In this document: in pieces, positions 54,821 through 62,173 of the stretch
Layout: each line of letters starts with the position of its first letter
Position numbering within the stretch: the stretch's first letter is position 1
Assembly (NCBI GenBank): GCA_029203105.1
Contig: CP119318.1
Span: 3,796,501-3,860,500 of the forward strand
Length of the DNA: 64,000 nucleotides
Reading direction: 5' to 3'
Origin: Candidatus Kaistia colombiensis
GTDB lineage: Bacteria > Pseudomonadota > Alphaproteobacteria > Rhizobiales > Kaistiaceae
Made by a program: the position numbers and the translations under genes
The notes under the pieces: model-generated
Seen by the model: the letters and a program-made list of their open reading frames with translations, nothing else
Database searches by the model: none
Told to the model about the DNA's origin: nothing

Positions 54821-55717
54821 ATGATCCAGAATCCGCCTCCCTGGCCCAACGGGGCGCGTTGCGCGGTCGCGTTCAGTTTCGACGTCGATGCCGACAGCGT
54901 CGTGCATGCGACGCACCGCGCCGGTGCAATCGACATGCCGCACGCGCTGGCGCATATGCGCTACGATCCCTTCGTCGCCACGCCCCGGCTCGCCGAACTT
55001 TTCGCCGCCCATGACGTCCCCCTCACCTGCTTCGTGCCGGGTTGGGTGATGGAGACCTATCCGGCGGCGATCGAAGCGATCCTCCGGCACGGCAACGAGA
55101 TCGGCCACCACGGCCATTTCCATGAATGGCCGAACAAGCAGTCGGTCGAGGAAGAACGCGAGACGCTGCAGCGCGGCATCGAGATCATCGAGCGCCTTAC
55201 CGGCCGTCGCCCGCGCGGCTATCGCGCGCCCTATTACGGCCTATCGCCAGCAACATTCGACCTGCTGATCGAGGCGGGCCTTACCTATGATTCTTCGCTG
55301 TTCGCCGACGATGTCCCGATCGTGCTCGACAATGGCAAGGGACGGCTGCTCGAACTGTCCGTGCCGGCTTCGGTCGACGACTACAACCAGTATGTCTCGA
55401 GCCGCGCCTTCGACTATCTGATGAAGATCTCATCGCCGCGCCAGGCGCTGGAGGTCTACCAGGCCGAGTTCGACGCGTTGTGGGAATTCGGCGGCCTCTG
55501 GGTGTCGGTCTGGCATCCCGCCGTCAGCGGCCGTCCTGCCCAGGCTTTGGCGATCCGCGACTTGGTACGGCATATGCAAGCGAAGGGAGACGTCTGGTTC
55601 GCGACCCTTGGCGAGATTGCCGATCACATCGGTGGCCTCATCGAGACCGGGGCCTGGCGGCCGCGCACGGAGCATCTGCCGTTTTATACGGCACCCGTGC
55701 TCGGCGGTTGTCCGTAA
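54821..55717 (+). CDS. NodB-fold polysaccharide-deacetylase-family amidohydrolase
   Basis: A 298-aa protein of carbohydrate esterase family 4 fold. Metal-site motif 1 is FSFDVDADS (Asp21, Asp23) and motif 2 GHHGHFHEWP (His96-His101); motif 3 GYRAPYYG (Arg135). The pattern FDVDADS with GHHGHxHE is that of the PuuE/HpPgdA-like subgroup, which includes cofactor-light allantoinases and cyclic imidases rather than chitin deacetylases. No signal peptide, so it is cytosolic and probably acts on a small cyclic amide or imide. Between the importer and the P1 peptidase on the same strand. Confidence 0.8.
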   Translation: MIQNPPPWPNGARCAVAFSFDVDADSVVHATHRAGAIDMPHALAHMRYDPFVATPRLAELFAAHDVPLTCFVPGWVMETYPAAIEAILRHGNEIGHHGHFHEWPNKQSVEEERETLQRGIEIIERLTGRRPRGYRAPYYGLSPATFDLLIEAGLTYDSSLFADDVPIVLDNGKGRLLELSVPASVDDYNQYVSSRAFDYLMKISSPRQALEVYQAEFDALWEFGGLWVSVWHPAVSGRPAQALAIRDLVRHMQAKGDVWFATLGEIADHIGGLIETGAWRPRTEHLPFYTAPVLGGCP

Positions 55718-55811
55718 CGCTCGCCCCATCGGGACGCCGCCCAGGCAGGGCGTATCGATTCCTATCGCATTCCATACCCTTTGACGCCGTCCTTTCAGCG
55801 TGAGTTCGACC

Positions 55812-56927
55812 ATGCCCCTCTCCAGCCACCACGCCACGCCATCCGGCAAGCCGCGCGCCCGGCACTACGCTATCCCCTTCGAAGGACGTCCGGGGCCAAA
55901 CAACGCCATCACCGACGTGCCAGGCGTGGCCGTTGGCTACACGACCCTGATCGAGGGGGACGGCCCGCTGGTGGTCGGCGAAGGCCCGATCCGCACCGGC
56001 GTCACCGCGATCCTGCCCCGGCCCCGGGCGGACCTCGCGCAGCCGGTTTTCGCCGGGCTGTTCAGCGCCAATGGCAACGGCGAGATGACGGGGTCTCACA
56101 TCATCGAGGAGATCGGCGCATTCACTTTCCCGATCACCATCACCAACACTCATTCCTGCGGCGTCACCCGCGACGGGACGCTGCGCTGGCTGACCGCGAC
56201 CGCGCCCGACGCGCTCGAAGCAGCGTGGGGCCTGCCGGTCGCGGCCGAGACCTATGACGGCTTCCTGAACGACATCAACGGCCATCACATAACGATGGCG
56301 CATGTCGCCGCCGCCATCGACGCCGCCAGCACCGGCGCGATCGACGAAGGCAGCGTCGGCGGCGGCACCGGTATGATCGCCTATGAATTCAAGGCTGGCT
56401 CCGGCACGGCGTCACGGCGGGTCGACTGGCAGGGCCGGACCTATACGGTCGGCAGCTTCGTGCAGGCCAATTTCGGCAAGCGCCGCAATCTGATGATTCG
56501 CGGCCAGCGGGTCGGGGCCGAACTCGCCGAGCCGGCCATGGTCGAGCGCACGCCGCGTCGCGAGAAGGGCTCGATCATCGCCGTGGTAGCAACCGACGCT
56601 CCCTTCCTGCCGCATCAATTAAAGCGGCTCGCCCGCCGCATTCCGCTCGGCGTCGCCTGGACCGGCGGCCTCGGCTATCACAGCTCCGGCGACATCTTCC
56701 TGGCCTTTTCGACCGCGAATGCTGAGGCCGCGACCGGCGCCAGCGGCGCGGTTGCGCGGGCCGAATACATTCCCGACTGCGACATCGACCCGTTCTTCGA
56801 TGCCGTCGTGCACGGGATCGAGGAGGCCATCCTGAATGCGTTGATTGCCAACGATGACATGACCGGGCGTGATGGCAATTTTGTTCCCGCTCTGCCAAAA
56901 GGCTGGCTGGAGCGGGCCTTTCGCTGA
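55812..56927 (+). CDS. P1-family (DmpA-type) N-terminal-nucleophile aminopeptidase
   Basis: A 371-aa self-processing hydrolase like the L-aminopeptidase/D-amidase DmpA and beta-peptidyl aminopeptidases. Cleavage is expected between Gly253 and Ser254 in RREKGSIIAVVATDAP, exposing the catalytic Ser254. Other family segments: NAITDVPGVAVGYTTLIEGD, ITITNTHSCGVTRDG and GSVGGGTGMIAYEFKAGSG. A GTG four codons upstream is an alternative start. Cytosolic; could release an amine from an amide or peptide-like intermediate. Between the NodB-fold hydrolase and the Lrp regulator. Confidence 0.88.
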   Translation: MPLSSHHATPSGKPRARHYAIPFEGRPGPNNAITDVPGVAVGYTTLIEGDGPLVVGEGPIRTGVTAILPRPRADLAQPVFAGLFSANGNGEMTGSHIIEEIGAFTFPITITNTHSCGVTRDGTLRWLTATAPDALEAAWGLPVAAETYDGFLNDINGHHITMAHVAAAIDAASTGAIDEGSVGGGTGMIAYEFKAGSGTASRRVDWQGRTYTVGSFVQANFGKRRNLMIRGQRVGAELAEPAMVERTPRREKGSIIAVVATDAPFLPHQLKRLARRIPLGVAWTGGLGYHSSGDIFLAFSTANAEAATGASGAVARAEYIPDCDIDPFFDAVVHGIEEAILNALIANDDMTGRDGNFVPALPKGWLERAFR

Positions 56928-56960
56928 ACAGCGAACCCTCGGCCTGATGAGGAGGTGTCG

Positions 56961-57458
56961 ATGTCGGATGAAAAGCTGGATGCTGTGGACGTCAGGATCC
57001 TGACGCTTCTGCAGAACAACGGCCGTATCAAGAAGGTCGACCTCGCCGCCGCGATCGGGCTGTCGCTGTCGTCCTGCTGGGACCGTCTGCAAAAGCTCGA
57101 AAAGGCCGGCTATGTGCGTGGCTACAACACCGAGATTGATCTGGCACGGCTCATCAAGACCGAGCTCATCGTCACCACGCTCAGCCTGCAAAACCACACG
57201 AGCGCGCATTTCATGCGCTTCGAGCAAGTGGTGAAGAGCATTCCAGAGATCATCACCTGTCACGCCGTCGGCGGCGGCATCGACTACGTCCTCCAGATTG
57301 TCGCCAAAAGCATCGGGCACTACCAAGAAGTCATCGATGATCTTCTGGCGCGGGAAATCGGCATTTCCGTCTATTTCACATACGTCGTGACGAAAACAGT
57401 CAAGCGTTTCGAGGGTTACCCTCTCTCCGAACTGCTAGAGTACCGCTCGCCACGATAG
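56961..57458 (+). CDS. Lrp/AsnC-family transcriptional regulator
   Basis: A 165-aa regulator: N-terminal winged helix-turn-helix (DAVDVRILTLLQNNGRIKKV and SLSSCWDRLQKLEKAGYVRG) and C-terminal RAM ligand domain (ITCHAVGGGIDYVLQIVAKS). Such regulators sense amino acids or related metabolites. GAGGAGG lies five bases before the ATG. Terminal gene of the importer/hydrolase stretch and the only regulator in the accessory region, so it is the best candidate to control it; the ectoine locus regulator DoeX/AsnR is of the same family. Confidence 0.88.
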   Translation: MSDEKLDAVDVRILTLLQNNGRIKKVDLAAAIGLSLSSCWDRLQKLEKAGYVRGYNTEIDLARLIKTELIVTTLSLQNHTSAHFMRFEQVVKSIPEIITCHAVGGGIDYVLQIVAKSIGHYQEVIDDLLAREIGISVYFTYVVTKTVKRFEGYPLSELLEYRSPR

Positions 57459-57626
57459 GCTCCTCGATGTTCAGGATGGGCTCGCAAGCGCGTGCTGGCG
57501 CCGCACCGCGCCTTCCGAGCTGCGGCACCATCCATTCTCGGCCATTCCTTGACGATGCGCCTCCGCCTTGCCGGCGCACAGCCATGCGGGAAACGCGAGA
57601 GGGATGCTCGCGCCCCTGCTCCGGGC

Positions 57627-58607
57627 CTAGCCCAGAGCCCCTTGCTCCAGACAGATCCGATCCACCAGGGCGTCGAACTCGCCCTTCGGCGGACGCTGTT
57701 TCGCAAAACGCTGCTTCAGGTGCCGGATCGGCTCGGCAAGGATCTCGTCGAGGCTCTCGGCGCAACGGAAGTCGCCGACCACGCTCTTGATCTTGGAATT
57801 GTCGAAGATCGCCGTCCATGCCTTGTCGCCGGTCAGCGGGCCGGTCCATTCCGGATTGTAGCGGACCAGCGTGTCCGTCGGAACATGCACGATCCTGGCC
57901 TCGACGCCGAGCAGGCGTGCAATCGCCTTCTGGATGTCATCCCAGATATGCGCGCGGTCATTGGTGATGTGAAAAACGTCGTTCAGCGCCGCCTTGTTGC
58001 CGAACAGCCCGACAAACGGCACCGCGAAATCGGCCGACCGGGTCAGCGTCCAGGGCGTGTGGCCGTCGCCGGCGACAATCGTCGGTTCACCATCCAGCAT
58101 GCGGCGCGCCATGATATCGCTGTCACCCATCATGATGGGCAGGCCGGTGCGAACCGTATGGCTGGGGCGCACGATGGTCCAGTCGAGACCCTGCGCATCC
58201 TCCAGCAGCTTTTCGCACGCGATCTTGCCCTGGCTGTAAGGCCAGTAGGGATTGATGGCGGGCGTCTTCTCGGTGATCACATAGTGGCGCGCCGGCTTCT
58301 CATAGACGGAGGCGGACGAAATGAAGATGTACTGGCCGCAATGGCCGGTGAAGATCTCGATGTCCCGCGCCACCTGGTCCGGCGTGAAGGCGATGAACTG
58401 GCACACGACGTCGAAGTTCGCCTTGGCCAGTTCGGCATATTCCGGCCCGGCAAGGTCGCCGACGATGGACGCCACGCCCGCCGGCAGGTCGCTCTCCCGC
58501 TTGCCGCGATTGAAGACACTGACGGCGTGCCCCTGCGCCACGGCGCGTTCGACGCATGGATAGGAGATCTGGCCGGTGCCGCCGATGAAGAGAATGCTCA
58601 GTGCCAT
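57627..58607 (-). CDS. NAD-dependent epimerase/dehydratase family protein
   Basis: A 326-aa Rossmann-fold protein of the extended SDR group. N-terminal cofactor motif FIGGTGQISYPCVERAVAQG (GGTGxxS variant), FISSASVYEKP and the YxxxK-like NPYWPYSQGKIACEKLL with the catalytic Tyr/Lys. Resembles plant/bacterial RNA-binding-type (CSP41-like) and nucleotide-sugar SDRs; substrate unknown. Start at MALSILFIGGTGQIS, 23 codons inside the open frame. Convergent to the Lrp gene. Confidence 0.82.
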   Translation of the reverse strand: MALSILFIGGTGQISYPCVERAVAQGHAVSVFNRGKRESDLPAGVASIVGDLAGPEYAELAKANFDVVCQFIAFTPDQVARDIEIFTGHCGQYIFISSASVYEKPARHYVITEKTPAINPYWPYSQGKIACEKLLEDAQGLDWTIVRPSHTVRTGLPIMMGDSDIMARRMLDGEPTIVAGDGHTPWTLTRSADFAVPFVGLFGNKAALNDVFHITNDRAHIWDDIQKAIARLLGVEARIVHVPTDTLVRYNPEWTGPLTGDKAWTAIFDNSKIKSVVGDFRCAESLDEILAEPIRHLKQRFAKQRPPKGEFDALVDRICLEQGALG

Positions 58608-58714
58608 CTGAAGAACCTTTGTCGGATGCGGAGACTCAGTTGTCTCAGCTTGGAAGACATCGGCATGAGGAAGCAATCGGGTCGTCTGCCATTCGTCGCC
58701 GGATCGTCATTGCG

Positions 58715-59362
58715 CTACGCACCGTCCAGCCGTGATTCGATCCAGCCGCGGGTGCGCTCCGCCATCGCCTTCAGGTGATCTGCCGCCGAGAAGCCGGAAA
58801 CGCTCTTGCGCGGCTTCAGGTCGTGATCGCCATCCTCGAGCCAGAGGAACTCGATTCGCGGCGACAGTGGATAGCCGGCGACCTCCTCGCGCGTCCCGAA
58901 TTCGTCGCGCGTGCCCTGGCAGATCAGCGCCGGCGTGCGCAGTTCGAGCAGATGCGCGGTGCGCAGCTCGTCAGGCTTGGCCGGCGGATGGAAGGGATAG
59001 CCGAGGCAGAGCAGCCCGGCGATCTCGCCGGCATCGAGATATTCGTCGGCGACCATGCTGGCGACGCGGCCACCCATCGATTTGCCGCCGATGACCAGCG
59101 GCGTGGTCGCGGCAAGGGCGGCGATGGCCTCGCGGTACTCCGGCATCAGCCTGTCGGCGCGCGGTGGCGGCTTGCGCCCCGTTCCGCTCCGGCGCTCGGC
59201 CATATAGGCGAATTCGAATCGCGCCACGCGCAGTCCGGCCGCCGCCAGCGCCTTCGCCGCCGCCGTCATCGAGGCCGAATCCATCGGCGCGCCGGCACCA
59301 TGCGCCAGCAGGAGGGTCGCCCGCGCGTCCTCTGGGCCGTCAAAGAGGAATTGGCCGCTCAT
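58715..59362 (-). CDS. Small alpha/beta hydrolase (KANL3/Tex30-like)
   Basis: A 215-aa hydrolase with LLLAHGAGAPMDSASM (oxyanion region), nucleophile elbow VIGGKSMGGRVASMVADE (Ser in GKSMGG), and a late GDHDLKP supplying the histidine. Members of this group are uncharacterised esterases. Start at MSGQFLFDGPEDARATLLLA; the eight-codon extension is less likely. Same strand as the SDR gene, 107 bases upstream of it. Confidence 0.8.
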   Translation of the reverse strand: MSGQFLFDGPEDARATLLLAHGAGAPMDSASMTAAAKALAAAGLRVARFEFAYMAERRSGTGRKPPPRADRLMPEYREAIAALAATTPLVIGGKSMGGRVASMVADEYLDAGEIAGLLCLGYPFHPPAKPDELRTAHLLELRTPALICQGTRDEFGTREEVAGYPLSPRIEFLWLEDGDHDLKPRKSVSGFSAADHLKAMAERTRGWIESRLDGA

Positions 59363-59569
59363 CTCTCTGCCCTCGCGCTCGGACATTCGGAACCAGGATG
59401 TTGGCCCAACCGGCCAAGCTGCTCAATACGTCCCTCTCACCTATCGCGGGAGCCCGCCCGACACGGACGGATCACGGGGATATGTAGCGAGGGCGATTCG
59501 GACGCGTGGTAGTTCTAGCGCGAAGGTTGGCGGGCTATTGCCCTTCCCCGAAATGCAGGAGAGATCGCC

Positions 59570-59779
59570 ATGAAATCTTCAGCCCTGGGTCGCGCCAGAC
59601 TGGCCGGCCTTGCCGTGATCGTGGGGATGACCACGCTGATCGCCGCATCGCCCGGCGAAGCCGTCGTCTATTGCCGGGCCGGCGCCTATGTCAGAGGCTG
59701 CGTCCATCGCCCGCCGGCGGCCGCTCCCGCTGTCCGCTGCGGCCATGTCGGCTATACGCGCGGCTGCGTCGTTCGCTAG
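59570..59779 (+). CDS. Small secreted cysteine-containing peptide
   Basis: A 69-aa protein with a signal peptide (hydrophobic LAGLAVIVGMTTLIAAS) and a mature part containing two near-repeats, YCRAGAYVRGCV and RCGHVGYTRGCV, giving four cysteines. Short proteins with CRxGxYxRGC repeats are widespread but uncharacterised in Rhizobiales. GGAGAG precedes the ATG. It stands alone on the plus strand, followed by the repeat at 59.8 kb. Confidence 0.65.
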   Translation: MKSSALGRARLAGLAVIVGMTTLIAASPGEAVVYCRAGAYVRGCVHRPPAAAPAVRCGHVGYTRGCVVR

Positions 59780-59801
59780 AGTTGCCTTGCCAAGGCCCGA
59801 G

Positions 59802-59893
59802 CCATTCAGCGCTTCTTGGAAGCGCAGAATGGCTCGGGCTATTTGTTCGATCGCGTTTCCGTCCCGCGAACCGCTATCTCGAAAGCGCTCTGG
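59802..59893 (+). repeat. Rhizobiales-type palindromic intergenic repeat, copy 2
   Basis: Plus-strand GAGCCATTCAGCGCTTC / GAAGCGCAGAATGGCTC hairpin, then CTATTTGTTCGATCGCG, CGCGAACCGCTATC and a CGAAAGCGCTCTGG end. It aligns with copy 1 (40439-40540, opposite strand) over about 90 bases with scattered differences. It ends ten bases before the stop codon of the TPR gene on the opposite strand, between convergent genes. Confidence 0.75.
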
Positions 59894-59902
59894 CGCCGCC
59901 GG

Positions 59903-62173
59903 TCAACGCGGCTTCATTTCCTCGGCCAGCGTCGCCAGCGCGCGCTGCGCCTCGCGGGAGCCCGTGCCTGCAACCGCGACGAAGATCGTCTTGGCGTCGT
60001 TGAAACGGCGCAGGTGGAAGTACGACCAGCCGCGCATCATCATCAGGTCGTTCTGCTCGGGCGCGATTCGCGACCGCTCGTCGAGCATCAGCAGCGTCTC
60101 GATATAGCGGCCGTCATTGTAGGAGCCGATGGCGCGCTGGGTCAGGATTTCCGTCTTCAACTCGATGGCACGCGGCACGGTCTGCGAGGTCTGCGCGGCG
60201 GAAGCCGCCGCCTGATCCGTCAACCCGGCCCGCAGATAGGCGAGCGTCTTGCCATAGGCGGCGTCCTGCGCGACCTGGCCGTAGCTGGTGCGCAGCGCGA
60301 CATCGAAGGAATCCGCCGCCTCGATCGGACGGTTCAATTCCATCAGGCACCAGCCGCGGCTGAGCGCGTTCATCGACGACAGCAGGGCAGGACGCACGTC
60401 GCCGGTGCAGGCACGGCCGCCGCCCCTGGCGGCGCTGCGCTGCGCGGCGCGGGGCGCGGCCGGCTGGGCTGCCGCCTGCCGGCGGACCGGACGCGCCGCC
60501 GGAGCGGGATCCGCCGCCTCTTCATCGGCGACCTCCACCCTCGACGCCGGCTCGGGATCGGCCGCAACGGCGCCATCGGGGCCGGGAATGGCCTCGGCAG
60601 CGGCGAGGCGTTGCCGCGCGGTCTTCGGATCCGCGAGCGCCGCGATGCGCGGCGAGCGCGAGCCCCATTCCCGCACGACCTTGTCGAAGCCGGCCTTGTC
60701 CTTGAGCTTCTGATCCGCAAGCGCCAGGCCATAGGCGGAGGGCTCGTCGTTCGGCATCAGCGACAGCGCCGTCTCGAACCAGCGGGCGGCGATCGCCGTC
60801 TGGCCGATCTTGTAGGCATACCAGCCGAACTCCTGCGCGCCGGGCGCATATTTGGCCTCGCCGATCGCCTTCGCCATCCGGGTCAGCACGTCCCGCTCCA
60901 TCTTCACCGGCGGATCCACCGCCAGCATGGCGGCCGCGACGACGAGATAGGCGTCGGTGTTCTCCTGGCTGGCATCGCGCCACTTATAGGCGGCGGCCTC
61001 CGCCTCGGCGGGCCGCTTCAGCGCGTTCAGGACATAGGCATAGCCGCGCGCGATCTCGGCCGTGTCGGCGCGCCCCTTGGCGAGTTCGAACCATTGGGCC
61101 GCGCGGGTCGGGTCATTGTGCTGGAACCAGTAGGAGCCGAGGAGCACGGCATCGTCCGGGCCGGTGCCTTCGCGCGTGAGCCGTTCGACGAGCGCGATAT
61201 CCCCCGGCGCCACTGCGAGGCTCGGATCCTTGGCGCCGGCGGCGACACGACGACGGGCCAGATCGTTCTTGACCGGCGCGAACTCACCCTGCCCGTCCGG
61301 GCCGGTGCGCTCGAGCTTGAGCAGGTCGGTGAGCTCGGCGTCGTCGAGATAGCCCATCGCCTTCTGGACGGTAGCGAGACGTTCCTTCGGGTCCTGGCAG
61401 TTCGTCAGGATATAGGTGCCGACGTCGCGGGCGCGCGGCGTTCTGGACGTCTTGGCGAAGCCTTCGGCCACGCGCCAGAGCACGTCGACATCGGCGCAGG
61501 TCAAGAGCGTCGGCGTCGCGGCGGCGATCGAGACGACCGTGTTCCACTGCTCGGCATTCGACGCATTGACCAGCCGCTCGCGGGCTTCGCCGATCTCGAG
61601 GCGGACCAGGAAGTCCGGCGGCGCCTGCCAATTGGGCTCGCGGACCAACCTCGCGGCGATGGCGCTGCGCACGGCGGCATACTGGCCGTCGCCATAGAGC
61701 TTCCAAAGCTGGTCGAGCACCGGATCGGAGACCGGAGCCGGCGCCGAAAAATCGTCCGGCGGCGTCCAGTCCGGATTGAGCGCACGCAGGCGGGCGATCT
61801 CGGCCTGGAGGCGGCGCTCGTCGCCCTGGCGGGCGAAATAGCGCAGGGCGGTCTCGTCGACGACAGGGCCGGCGGCCGGAGCGGCGGGCGCGGCCGCGAC
61901 AGGCGCGGGAGCCGACGCGGCAGGCGCGGCCGGCGCGACGGCGGGCGCCGTTCCGGCCTGGGCGATGCGGCGGATCGGCCGGTCGGCGGCGGGGGCGCTC
62001 GCGGCCGAACCGAAGAAGTCCGCGGACGCCCTCACCGGCCGCTGCACTTGCAGGATCTGTCCGGTCTCGTCTCCGGCTTCGGCCGGCGACAGGGCCTGAT
62101 CGAGGAGATAGGCGCCTTCGAGGCCAATGACGGCGAGCGTGCCGAGGATGAGGAGCTGCTGCTTCACAGGCAT
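59903..62173 (-). CDS. Cellulose-locus TPR-repeat protein
   Basis: A 756-aa protein with one N-terminal membrane segment (LILGTLAVIGLEGAYLL), a long Ala/Pro-rich linker (about residues 60-110), and many helical tetratricopeptide-like repeats (for example ARGYAYVLNALKRPAEAEAA and GWCLMELNRPIEAADSFDVA). A second Ala/Arg/Pro-rich low-complexity linker occurs near residues 560-600. It overlaps the bcsZ end by ten bases, so it belongs to the cellulose operon and may have the TPR scaffold role of BcsC without the outer-membrane barrel. Start at MPVKQQLLILG. Confidence 0.78.
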   Translation of the reverse strand: MPVKQQLLILGTLAVIGLEGAYLLDQALSPAEAGDETGQILQVQRPVRASADFFGSAASAPAADRPIRRIAQAGTAPAVAPAAPAASAPAPVAAAPAAPAAGPVVDETALRYFARQGDERRLQAEIARLRALNPDWTPPDDFSAPAPVSDPVLDQLWKLYGDGQYAAVRSAIAARLVREPNWQAPPDFLVRLEIGEARERLVNASNAEQWNTVVSIAAATPTLLTCADVDVLWRVAEGFAKTSRTPRARDVGTYILTNCQDPKERLATVQKAMGYLDDAELTDLLKLERTGPDGQGEFAPVKNDLARRRVAAGAKDPSLAVAPGDIALVERLTREGTGPDDAVLLGSYWFQHNDPTRAAQWFELAKGRADTAEIARGYAYVLNALKRPAEAEAAAYKWRDASQENTDAYLVVAAAMLAVDPPVKMERDVLTRMAKAIGEAKYAPGAQEFGWYAYKIGQTAIAARWFETALSLMPNDEPSAYGLALADQKLKDKAGFDKVVREWGSRSPRIAALADPKTARQRLAAAEAIPGPDGAVAADPEPASRVEVADEEAADPAPAARPVRRQAAAQPAAPRAAQRSAARGGGRACTGDVRPALLSSMNALSRGWCLMELNRPIEAADSFDVALRTSYGQVAQDAAYGKTLAYLRAGLTDQAAASAAQTSQTVPRAIELKTEILTQRAIGSYNDGRYIETLLMLDERSRIAPEQNDLMMMRGWSYFHLRRFNDAKTIFVAVAGTGSREAQRALATLAEEMKPR

